Shown piece by piece: positions 1-6,149 of a stretch of DNA of 16,082 nt (the first letter of the stretch is position 1; each line of letters opens with the position of its first letter). This stretch comes from Casp-actino8 sp046082625 (lineage in GTDB: Bacteria > Actinomycetota > Acidimicrobiia > Acidimicrobiales > Ilumatobacteraceae). A model generated the notes under the pieces. The model searched no databases, had not been told where the DNA came from, and worked only from the letters and a program-made list of their open reading frames with translations. The stretch lies in assembly GCA_046082625.1 (NCBI GenBank), contig JBJTYE010000062.1, forward strand, positions 1 to 16,082, written 5' to 3'. Made by a program: the position numbers and the translations under genes.

Positions 1-296
1 TCCGCATGTGCGATCTGGCCGAGAAATTGCACCTGTCGCCCAGTGGCCTGACCCGCCGTCTCGACGGACTGGTGACGATGGGAGCAGTGAATCGCCGCCC
101 CTCGGACGAGGACCGTCGCGTCACCATGGGGGGGCTCACCCCGAAGGGTTGGGACCTGCTCCAGCGGATCGCGCCCGAGCACGTGGACAGTGTCCGGCGG
201 CATTTCATCGACCTCTTGACCCCGGCGCAATTGGACGTCCTGGGCGATGTGTTCGATGCCCTGCGTGTCCACCTGCGCACTCTCAAAGAGGACTGA
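1..296 (+). CDS. MarR-family transcriptional regulator, C-terminal part (5' end outside window)
   Basis: This is the 3' part of a gene that enters from the left edge; the reading frame is open up to base 1, so the first visible ATG (6) need not be the start. The roughly 97 visible residues carry the MarR winged helix. The recognition-helix region reads LHLSPSGLTRRLDGL, followed by the wing with DEDRR and the LTPKGWDLL segment that begins the dimerisation helix. The rest is a C-terminal helix ending LRTLKED. MarR proteins bind palindromic promoter DNA as dimers and usually respond to small phenolic or lipophilic ligands. The target and ligand cannot be read here, because the N-terminal half and any divergent neighbour lie outside the window. 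The gene converges on cysNC, with 46 bases between the stop codons. Confidence 0.88.
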   Translation, partial: RMCDLAEKLHLSPSGLTRRLDGLVTMGAVNRRPSDEDRRVTMGGLTPKGWDLLQRIAPEHVDSVRRHFIDLLTPAQLDVLGDVFDALRVHLRTLKED

Positions 297-342
297 ACTC
301 CATCGAGTTTGCATCACCACTGAAGAAGTGGCGTCGCAAGCC

Positions 343-2205
343 TCAGGTGATGATTCCTCGGCTCCGCAACAGAGCCACGATCGCCGCCACGGATTCGCTG
401 GGTGAGGAGGCCGTGGTGTCGACGCGCAGATCCGGATCGACCGGAACCTCGTACGGAGCGCTCACTCCGGTGAAGTTCGAGATCTCGCCGGCCCGTGCCT
501 TGGCGTACAGACCTTTCGGATCACGAGACTCGGCCACCTGCAAGGGTGCGTCGACGAAGATCTCCAGGAACTCTTCGGGCTCCACCATTTCGCGCACTGC
601 GTCTCGTTCTGATCCGTACGGCGAAATGAACGCGCAGATCACGACCAGTCCGGCATCCACCATCAGTTTGGCAACCTCTCCGACTCGGCGAATGTTCTCC
701 ACGCGATCGGCTGGATTGAACCCGAGATCACGAGACAGGCCGTGACGGATGTTGTCACCGTCGAGGAGATACGTCCTGACGCCCTGGCCGTGAAGCGATG
801 TCTCGAGAAGATTGCCGATGGTGGTCTTCCCGGATCCGGACAGCCCGGTCATCCAGACGATGCCGGATCGATGTCCGGACTGGCGCTGACGGGCCCCCTT
901 GTCCACGTCCAGCTCCTGTCGCTGAACATTGTGCGACCGGTGCATGGCATGGTGGAGCATTCCCGCACCGACCGTGTCATTCGAGTAGCGGTCGATCACT
1001 ATGAACCCGCCCATGGTGCGATTGCGTTCGTAGGGCTCGAACCAGAGTGGTTGGGCGGTGGAGAACGTGCCGACCCCGATGTCGTTCATCTCCAGGGTGT
1101 CGGCCGCCAGGTGCTCCAGGGTTTCCGGATCGATCCGATACTTGGGTCGGTGAAAGGTGGCGGTGACGGTTCGGGTGCCGAGTTTCAGCAGGTACGTTCG
1201 CCCCGGCATCAGAGCCTCCTGGTGCATCCAGACGACGGTGGCCTGGAAGACGTCGGCGACTTCGGCCGGTGACGCGGCATCGGACAACAGGTCACCCCGA
1301 GCGATGTCGATGTCGTCGGTGAGCACGATCGTGGCGGTGTCGCCAGCCGATACCTCGTTCACCGAACCTTCAGCGCCGATGATCTCGGCGATGGTGGATC
1401 GCTGCTGCGATGGTTGGACGATGATGTTCGCACCCACTGTGACGGTGCCGGCGGCGACGGTGCCGCAATACCCGCGAAAGGATTCATGGGGTCGATTGAC
1501 CCATTGCACGGGAAAGCGAAAGACTTCGAGATTTTCGTTCTGGTGGAGAGGTACCGCTTCCAGGGCTTCGAGAACCGTCGGACCCTCGTACCACGACGCT
1601 GAACCGGAAGGTGACACGACGTTGTCGCCATGGAGAGCGCTGATGGGAATCGTGGTCACCGCAGCGATTCCCAGTTCGCGGGCCCAGGCCGCAAAGGCCG
1701 CCGCAATACCGTCGAAGGTCGTCTGTGACCAGGCCACCAAATCCATCTTGTTGACGGCCACGATGACCGCCCGCACACCCAAGAGAGAAGCGATCAGAGC
1801 GTGCCGATGTGTTTGACGAAGGAGGCCCTTGCGGGCGTCCACCAGAATCACGGCTACATCGGCGGTGGAGGCGGCAGTGACCATGTTGCGGGTGTACTGC
1901 TCGTGTCCAGGGGTATCCGCCAAGATGAAGCGTCGCGTGGCGGTGGCGAAGTGTCGATAGGCCACGTCGATCGTGATGCCTTGTTCCCGCTCGGCTTGCA
2001 GGCCGTCCAGCAGGAGCGCCACGTCCACCTGATCTCCGTGGGTTCCGTATCGACGCGAGTCCTCTTGCAGAACTGCAAGTTGATCGACGGCGACAGCTCG
2101 TTGTTCGTAGAGCAGCCGGCCGATCAGCGTCGACTTCCCGTCGTCCACACTTCCGCAGGTGATGAGGCGCAGAAGATCGAGTCGGCGATGATCAGAAATA
2201 GCCAT
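343..2205 (-). CDS. cysNC: Bifunctional sulfate adenylyltransferase subunit 1 / adenylylsulfate kinase (CysN-CysC fusion)
   Basis: This is a fused enzyme of sulfate activation. The N-terminal GTPase (CysN) drives ATP sulfurylase together with CysD (sulfate + ATP to APS + PPi), and the C-terminal kinase (CysC) phosphorylates APS to PAPS. With the ATG at 2205 the protein has 620 residues. G-protein motifs: GSVDDGKST at about 18-26, DTPGH at about 97-101, NKMD at about 152-155. EF-Tu-like beta-barrel domains follow to about 430. The APS kinase has its own P-loop GLSGSGKTT at about 454-462, then DGDN, RHGL and FISPY, so both halves look intact. An upstream in-frame ATG at 2238 would add 11 basic residues; 2205 fits the family better and has a purine-rich run upstream. 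The start overlaps the end of cysD by 14 bases, which implies translational coupling. No cysH or other PAPS-using gene is in the window. Confidence 0.95.
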   Translation of the reverse strand: MAISDHRRLDLLRLITCGSVDDGKSTLIGRLLYEQRAVAVDQLAVLQEDSRRYGTHGDQVDVALLLDGLQAEREQGITIDVAYRHFATATRRFILADTPGHEQYTRNMVTAASTADVAVILVDARKGLLRQTHRHALIASLLGVRAVIVAVNKMDLVAWSQTTFDGIAAAFAAWARELGIAAVTTIPISALHGDNVVSPSGSASWYEGPTVLEALEAVPLHQNENLEVFRFPVQWVNRPHESFRGYCGTVAAGTVTVGANIIVQPSQQRSTIAEIIGAEGSVNEVSAGDTATIVLTDDIDIARGDLLSDAASPAEVADVFQATVVWMHQEALMPGRTYLLKLGTRTVTATFHRPKYRIDPETLEHLAADTLEMNDIGVGTFSTAQPLWFEPYERNRTMGGFIVIDRYSNDTVGAGMLHHAMHRSHNVQRQELDVDKGARQRQSGHRSGIVWMTGLSGSGKTTIGNLLETSLHGQGVRTYLLDGDNIRHGLSRDLGFNPADRVENIRRVGEVAKLMVDAGLVVICAFISPYGSERDAVREMVEPEEFLEIFVDAPLQVAESRDPKGLYAKARAGEISNFTGVSAPYEVPVDPDLRVDTTASSPSESVAAIVALLRSRGIIT

Positions 2206-3109
2206 CTTGCTTCTTCTTCTCCATCGAACTCGCACCATCGTGATCGATCAAGCGCCCTTGACGTTCGCTGAATTCACTTGCTCGCAGTTCATCGATGATT
2301 GTGTCCAATGTGTTGGCTGCTGACTCGATAGCTCCCGTGAGTGGATAGCAACCCAAGGTACGAAAGCGCACCCGACGCGCTCGTGGTTCTTCGCCTGGTG
2401 CCAGGCGCATGCGATGGTCGTCCACCATGATCCAGGTTCCGGATCGCTCGACGACCGGGCGGTCGGCGGCGAAATAGAGAGAGACGACCGGAATCGATTC
2501 GGCGCGGATGTACTCCCACACATCGAGTTCGGTCCAATTCGACAATGGGAAGACCCGCACCGATTGTCCTGGCGCGTGTCGAGCGTTGTAGAGATTCCAG
2601 AGTTCGGGTCGCTGCGCTCGGGGATCCCATCGGTGACCTGTCGAGCGAATGGAGAACACTCTCTCCTTGGCGCGACTCTTCTCCTCGTCCCGACGAGCAC
2701 CTCCGAAGGCGAGATCGAATCCGTGGAGATCGAGAGCCTGTTTGAGGCCTTCGGTCTTCCAGAGGTCGGTGTGCATCGACGACCCGTGATCGAACGGATT
2801 GATGTCGCGATCAACGCAGTCCTGGTTCACATGACGAAGGATCTCCACTCCGTACCGTTCGGCGGTCGCTGCACGAAAGGCGTACATCTCCTGGAACTTC
2901 CACGTCGTGTCCACGTGCAGGAGCGGGAACGGAACGGGTGCCGGAAAGAAAGCTTTGCGGGCCAGATGCAGCATGGCTGAACTGTCCTTGCCCACCGAAT
3001 ACAGCATCACCGGTCGCTCGGATTCAGCCACGGCCTCCCTGATGATGTGGATCGACTCGGCTTCGAGGGACCGGAGATGACCTCGGGTAGAGGAGGTCTG
3101 CACTGTCAT
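2192..3109 (-). CDS. cysD: Sulfate adenylyltransferase subunit 2
   Basis: Catalytic subunit of ATP sulfurylase, of the PAPS-reductase-like PP-loop ATPase superfamily, 305 residues and full length. The N-terminus LEAESIHIIREAVAES and the PP-loop SVGKDSS (residues about 38-44) are typical. Further family marks are HVDTTWKFQEMY, AFGGARRDEEKSRAKER and the C-terminal MEKKKQDGYF, which is characteristic of CysD. It forms a complex with CysN, whose GTPase activity is coupled to APS formation. It is first in a two-gene minus-strand operon and overlaps cysNC. The ATG at 3109 has no Shine-Dalgarno sequence but does have a TAACAT hexamer 9 bases upstream, so the message may have almost no leader. The divergent region upstream is described separately. 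Confidence 0.95.
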   Translation of the reverse strand: MTVQTSSTRGHLRSLEAESIHIIREAVAESERPVMLYSVGKDSSAMLHLARKAFFPAPVPFPLLHVDTTWKFQEMYAFRAATAERYGVEILRHVNQDCVDRDINPFDHGSSMHTDLWKTEGLKQALDLHGFDLAFGGARRDEEKSRAKERVFSIRSTGHRWDPRAQRPELWNLYNARHAPGQSVRVFPLSNWTELDVWEYIRAESIPVVSLYFAADRPVVERSGTWIMVDDHRMRLAPGEEPRARRVRFRTLGCYPLTGAIESAANTLDTIIDELRASEFSERQGRLIDHDGASSMEKKKQDGYF

Positions 3110-3118
3110 GACTAGGGC

Positions 3119-3124
3119 ATGTTA
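3119..3124 (-). promoter_or_regulatory. Possible -10 element for cysD-cysNC
   Basis: On the minus strand TAACAT fits the actinobacterial TANNNT pattern and ends 9 bases before the cysD ATG. No good -35 match is seen at the usual distance (TCCCGT at 3142-3147). Together with the absence of a Shine-Dalgarno sequence before cysD, this suggests a very short leader. The hexamer is short and could be chance. Confidence 0.3.
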
Positions 3125-3423
3125 GACGGGAGATTGGTTCTACGGGACCTCTCTGATGAGGCTCACTGCTGATGTCGAGATTATTCCGGCCGGGATCGGT
3201 GCTGATACAGCGTCGGTGTGCACCGGGGGCCGCAGGTCCTCCTGCACCACGGTGAACAAGCCCGACTTCTTCGGTATCGACATCCAGGGTTCGAGCCTGG
3301 TGGGGGAACAGCCCGCTCCCTCAGGCGGATGGCCCACACCGGCCCAGTTGAGTGGCGGAAACATCGTCATCAAATCGCAGGTTGGAGCCGACATCGGCTT
3401 CGGGTGTTCCTGCACACGAGGAG

Positions 3424-3429
3424 TAGGTT
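3424..3429 (+). promoter_or_regulatory. Probable -10 element of a leaderless promoter for the acyl-CoA dehydrogenase operon
   Basis: TAGGTT (TANNNT pattern) sits exactly at -12 to -7 if the A of the ATG at 3436 is the transcription start. This is the standard geometry of actinobacterial leaderless genes. The alternative reading is a leadered message using GAGGAG at 3418-3423 as a Shine-Dalgarno sequence, but its 12-base spacing to the ATG is long. No clear -35 is present. Confidence 0.4.
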
Positions 3430-3435
3430 TGGGGC

Positions 3436-4755
3436 ATGCCCAAGCCTGGAATGCACTCTGGAATCGCCACCGATGATGCGATGAACCTGGCCATGTCGGC
3501 CAAGGCCGTGCCGCTCTACGAAGCCGTGGTGAAGTTCATCGCCGAAGAAGTGGAACCGGTCACCGCCGAGTATTACCGCCTCGGAGAGGGGCGCGTCGAT
3601 CGCTGGTCCTACGGCAAGGGTCAGCTCGAGCTCCTCGACGAATTGAAGGCCAAGGCCAAGGCCCGCGGTCTGTGGAACTTCTTCCTCCCGAACGCCGAGA
3701 CCGGTGAGGGACTGTCGAACCTCGACTACGCCTACATCGCCGTGGAGTTGGGCAAGAACCCCATCGCGTCGGAAGCCATGAATTGCAGCGCCCCCGACAC
3801 CGGCAACATGGAAGTGCTGGAGCGCGTCGGCACCCCCGAGCAGAAGAAGCAGTGGTTGGAGCCGTTGTTGGCCGGTGAGATCCGTTCGGCCTATGCCATG
3901 ACCGAACCCGATGTGGCCTCATCGGATGCCAAGAACCTGCAGTGCCGCGCCGTGCTGGACGGCGACGAATGGCTGATCAACGGCGAGAAGTACTACATCT
4001 CGGGCCTCGGTGATCCGCGCTGCAAGATCATGATCTGCATGCTCCTCACCAACCCCGATGGTCCGGCCCACCGCCGCCATTCGCAGATCCTGGTCCCGGT
4101 CGACACCCCAGGGGTGGAGATCATCGGACCGATGGAGGTCTTCGGTGAGGACGACGCGCCGCACGGCCACCTGCACATGCGCTTCAATGATGTGCGCGTG
4201 CCGTCGTCGAACATGCTGCTCGGCGAGGGTCGCGGCTTCGAGATCTCCCAGGTGCGGCTCGGACCGGGCCGCATCCACCACTGCATGCGCTCCATCGGCG
4301 CTGGTGAGCGAGCGCTCGAACTCATGGTCCGTCGCGGTTTGAGCCGCGACGCCTTCGGCAAGCCCATCGCGCGACTGGGCAAGAATCCCGAAGTGATCGC
4401 CAAGGCCCGCATCGAATTGGAGGCCTGCCGGTTGATGGTGCTGCGGGCGGCCAAGGCCATGGACACCATGGGCAACGCCGAGGCCCGTATCTGGGTGAGC
4501 GCTGTCAAGGCCATGGTGCCCGAGCGGGTCTGCAAGATCATCGACGAAGCCATCCAGGTGCACGGCGCCACCGGTGTGTCCCAGTGGACGCCGCTGGCTC
4601 GCATGTACGCCAGCCAGCGCACGCTCCGATTGGCCGACGGCCCGGACGAAGTGCATTGGCACGTGGTGGGTCGCAACGAGATCGCCCGCTACGAAGGCGA
4701 GAACAACGACGTGCTGCGCCGGGAATACGGCGGCATGTTCGACGGACCGTCCTGA
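3436..4755 (+). CDS. Acyl-CoA dehydrogenase, ACAD10/ACAD11-like
   Basis: FAD-dependent acyl-CoA dehydrogenase of 439 residues, complete. The all-helical N-terminal domain is followed by the beta-domain signature AMTEPDVASSDAKN (about 154-167) and INGEKYYISG (about 181-190). The C-terminal helical domain carries DAFGKPI (about 305-311) and QVHGATG (about 374-380). Where ordinary acyl-CoA dehydrogenases have YEGTNEI with the catalytic glutamate, this protein reads ADGPDEV, placing Asp401 at that position. I recall the same ADGPDEVH stretch at the end of human ACAD11. Proteins of that group act on 4-phospho-hydroxyacyl-CoA or long-chain substrates; the substrate here is unknown. It is first in a four-gene operon and its stop overlaps the next ATG. 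Later in-frame ATGs (3451, 3481, 3493) are possible, but 3436 is supported by the promoter geometry. Confidence 0.92.
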   Translation: MPKPGMHSGIATDDAMNLAMSAKAVPLYEAVVKFIAEEVEPVTAEYYRLGEGRVDRWSYGKGQLELLDELKAKAKARGLWNFFLPNAETGEGLSNLDYAYIAVELGKNPIASEAMNCSAPDTGNMEVLERVGTPEQKKQWLEPLLAGEIRSAYAMTEPDVASSDAKNLQCRAVLDGDEWLINGEKYYISGLGDPRCKIMICMLLTNPDGPAHRRHSQILVPVDTPGVEIIGPMEVFGEDDAPHGHLHMRFNDVRVPSSNMLLGEGRGFEISQVRLGPGRIHHCMRSIGAGERALELMVRRGLSRDAFGKPIARLGKNPEVIAKARIELEACRLMVLRAAKAMDTMGNAEARIWVSAVKAMVPERVCKIIDEAIQVHGATGVSQWTPLARMYASQRTLRLADGPDEVHWHVVGRNEIARYEGENNDVLRREYGGMFDGPS

Positions 4756-5222
4756 TGGCGCGCTCCGCTCAGGGCGAACTGGTGGTGGTCACTCGCGAGG
4801 TCGCCGCGCCGCCCGAACGGATCTGGGCCATGGTGTCGGATCTGCCCCGGATGGGGGAATGGTCACCGGAGAACCGGGGTGGTGAATGGCTGAACGGCGC
4901 CACCGGCCCGGCAGTGGGCGTGCGATTCAAGGGACGGAACCAGAACGGCAAGAGGAATTGGAAGACCGTGGTGGAGGTGGTGGAGCTGGATCCCGGTCGC
5001 AAGATCGCTTTCGCTCTCATGGTCGGGCCGTCGCGCTGGTGCGACTGGGTCTACGAGATCGAACCCACGGGTACCGGCGCCCGGATCACCCATTCTTGGA
5101 TCGACCGTCGCAGTGGATTCGCCACGTGGCTCGGAGGCATCGTGAGCGGCGTGAAGGACCGGGCCACGCACAATCGCCGGAACATGGACGACACATTGGA
5201 CGCGATCGCCCGTGGATGTTGA
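4755..5222 (+). CDS. SRPBCC-superfamily protein (polyketide cyclase/START-like)
   Basis: A 155-residue protein with the helix-grip pattern of the SRPBCC fold. It opens with a beta strand and VAAPPERIWAMVSDLPRMGEWSPE, the usual first helices before the hydrophobic cavity. Then come strands ending in VVEVVELDPGRKIAFAL, WVYEIEPTGTGARITHSW, and a long C-terminal helix NRRNMDDTLDAIA. Proteins of this kind bind hydrophobic ligands; most are of unknown function and the fold alone does not give the ligand. The ATG overlaps the stop of the acyl-CoA dehydrogenase (TGATG at 4753-4757), so translation is coupled and a role with an acyl or lipid ligand is plausible. It overlaps the pyrophosphatase start by 11 bases. 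Confidence 0.88.
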   Translation: MARSAQGELVVVTREVAAPPERIWAMVSDLPRMGEWSPENRGGEWLNGATGPAVGVRFKGRNQNGKRNWKTVVEVVELDPGRKIAFALMVGPSRWCDWVYEIEPTGTGARITHSWIDRRSGFATWLGGIVSGVKDRATHNRRNMDDTLDAIARGC

Positions 5223-5691
5223 GATGATCGTGGAGATCCCTCAGGGATCTCGCAACAAGTACGAAATGGATCACGAGACCGGCCACATCTGGCTGGACCG
5301 CACCCTGTTCACGGCCACGCAGTATCCGCTCGACTACGGCTTCTTCCCGAACACCCTCGGCGAAGACGGTGACCCGTTGGACGCTCTGGTGTGGTTGAGC
5401 CAGCCCACCTTTCCGGGCTGTCACGTGCACGTGCGTCCGGTGGCGGTGTTCTGGATGGAGGACGAAAAGGGCCAGGACGCCAAAGTGCTCTGCGTGGCCT
5501 CCACCGATCCGCGCTTCGGCAAGTACCTGGACATCGAGGACCTGCCGGATCACCTGCTCGGCGAGGTCGGCAACTTCTTCGAGACCTACAAGTTGTTGGA
5601 GCCCAACAAGAGCACCACGGTGCGCGGCTGGGAAGGTCGCGCCGCGGCCGAACAGGAGATCCGCGACGCCATGGCCCGCCACGGACACTGA
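5212..5691 (+). CDS. ppa: Inorganic pyrophosphatase, family I
   Basis: Soluble Mg-dependent pyrophosphatase (PPi + H2O to 2 phosphate), 159 residues, normal length for bacterial family I. The active-site set is complete. NKYE gives Lys16 and Glu18; Arg30, Tyr38 and Tyr42 follow. The signature DGDPLD gives Asp52, Asp54 and Asp57. DEKGQDAK gives Asp84, Asp89 and Lys91, and ETYK gives Tyr126 and Lys127. The start is GTG at 5212, giving the N-terminus MDVEMIVEIPQGS, which matches the length before the conserved IEIP in actinobacterial relatives; an ATG at 5224 is less likely. It overlaps the SRPBCC gene by 11 bases and has no clear Shine-Dalgarno sequence, so it is probably coupled. It lies about 2.1 kb from the PPi-producing ATP sulfurylase gene cysD, on the opposite strand. 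Confidence 0.96.
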   Translation: MDVEMIVEIPQGSRNKYEMDHETGHIWLDRTLFTATQYPLDYGFFPNTLGEDGDPLDALVWLSQPTFPGCHVHVRPVAVFWMEDEKGQDAKVLCVASTDPRFGKYLDIEDLPDHLLGEVGNFFETYKLLEPNKSTTVRGWEGRAAAEQEIRDAMARHGH

Positions 5692-5698
5692 ACGGATC

Positions 5699-5703
5699 GG
5701 GAG
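5699..5703 (+). promoter_or_regulatory. Ribosome binding site deciding the start of the NTF2-like gene
   Basis: GGGAG lies 5 bases before the ATG at 5709. It favours that ATG over the in-frame GTG at 5703, which overlaps the site itself. Confidence 0.65.
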
Positions 5704-5708
5704 TGGTC

Positions 5709-6149
5709 ATGGGTACGCGTGAAGAGGCCAACAAGGCGGTGGTGGAGGCCCATTGGTACGCCATGTACGCCAAGGACTGGGACGACGTGGCGGCGCGTTT
5801 CGCTCCCGAAGCCGAATACATGGACGTCGGAGCCGTGCCACCGGTGGTGGGAGGACCGGCCATCGCCGATCGCCTGCGACTCGGCCTCGGACCGACGGCC
5901 AAGATGGTGCACCGCCCGGGTCTGGTGCTGGCCGAGGGTGATGTGGTCATCACCGAACACCAGGAGGAGTGGCACTTCCACACCGGCGAGATGATTGTGC
6001 ACCCCTTCACCTCGGTGATGGAGGTCCGTGACGGCCTCATCCGCCGCTGGCACGACTACTCGCACCTGGGCAATCTCTTGGACCGAGCCCCGCGCTGGTG
6101 GCTCGAGTACATCATGAGCGGCGGGACCACGGAGATCCCGCCGGCCTGA
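5709..6149 (+). CDS. NTF2-like / SnoaL-type small protein
   Basis: A 146-residue protein of the cone-shaped alpha+beta barrel (NTF2-like) type. The N-terminal helix EEANKAVVEAHWYAMYAKDWDDVAARFAPEAEYMDVG is the classic opening of SnoaL/ketosteroid-isomerase-like proteins. Strands GDVVITEHQEEWHF and HPFTSVMEVRDGLIRRWHDYSHLGNLL follow; the last resembles the wHDYxD-type ending of limonene-epoxide-hydrolase-like members. Members bind small hydrophobic molecules and may be isomerases, hydrolases or dehydratases; no reaction can be assigned here. It is the last of the four-gene plus-strand unit, 17 bases after ppa. Its TGA is directly followed by the stop of the convergent aldehyde dehydrogenase, with no base between. 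Confidence 0.85.
   Translation: MGTREEANKAVVEAHWYAMYAKDWDDVAARFAPEAEYMDVGAVPPVVGGPAIADRLRLGLGPTAKMVHRPGLVLAEGDVVITEHQEEWHFHTGEMIVHPFTSVMEVRDGLIRRWHDYSHLGNLLDRAPRWWLEYIMSGGTTEIPPA

Larger units (their letters stand above)
3110..3435. other. 326-base divergent intergenic region between cysD and the acyl-CoA dehydrogenase
   Basis: No recognisable gene. Two opposed frames are open across most of it: plus 3156-3476 and minus 3140-3415 (GTG start). They share third codon positions, so GC bias at those positions cannot say which, if either, is used. Neither translation resembles a family I know. Three stem-loops are visible. The first is a two-tier hairpin, CACCG (3221-3225) with CGGTG (3250-3254) enclosing GCAGG (3232-3236) with CCTGC (3241-3245). 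The second is CCAGG/CCTGG at 3284-3300 with loop GTTCGAG. The third is AGCCG/CGGCT at 3386-3399. The region must hold the promoters of both flanking operons. It may also hold a structured leader, a small gene or a decayed gene. Confidence 0.6.

Noticed and set aside
312..352. Inverted repeat CATCACC / GGTGATG between the MarR gene and cysNC as a terminator
   Set aside because: Only 7 bp with a 27-base loop, and the right arm runs into the cysNC coding end; too weak to call.
3151..3180. Hammerhead-like core (CTGATGAG)
   Set aside because: No GAAA segment follows after a stem II and no cleavage-site stem is found; an 8-base match is expected by chance.
3284..3307. tRNA-like T-arm (CCAGG-GTTCGAG-CCTGG)
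   Set aside because: The perfect stem is in the wrong register for a T-loop. No matching acceptor, D or anticodon arms are found upstream, and there is no CCA-like end.
4584..4754. Upstream extension of the SRPBCC gene
   Set aside because: This stretch is the C-terminal coding region of the acyl-CoA dehydrogenase in another frame. The ATG at 4755 overlapping its stop fits the fold start.
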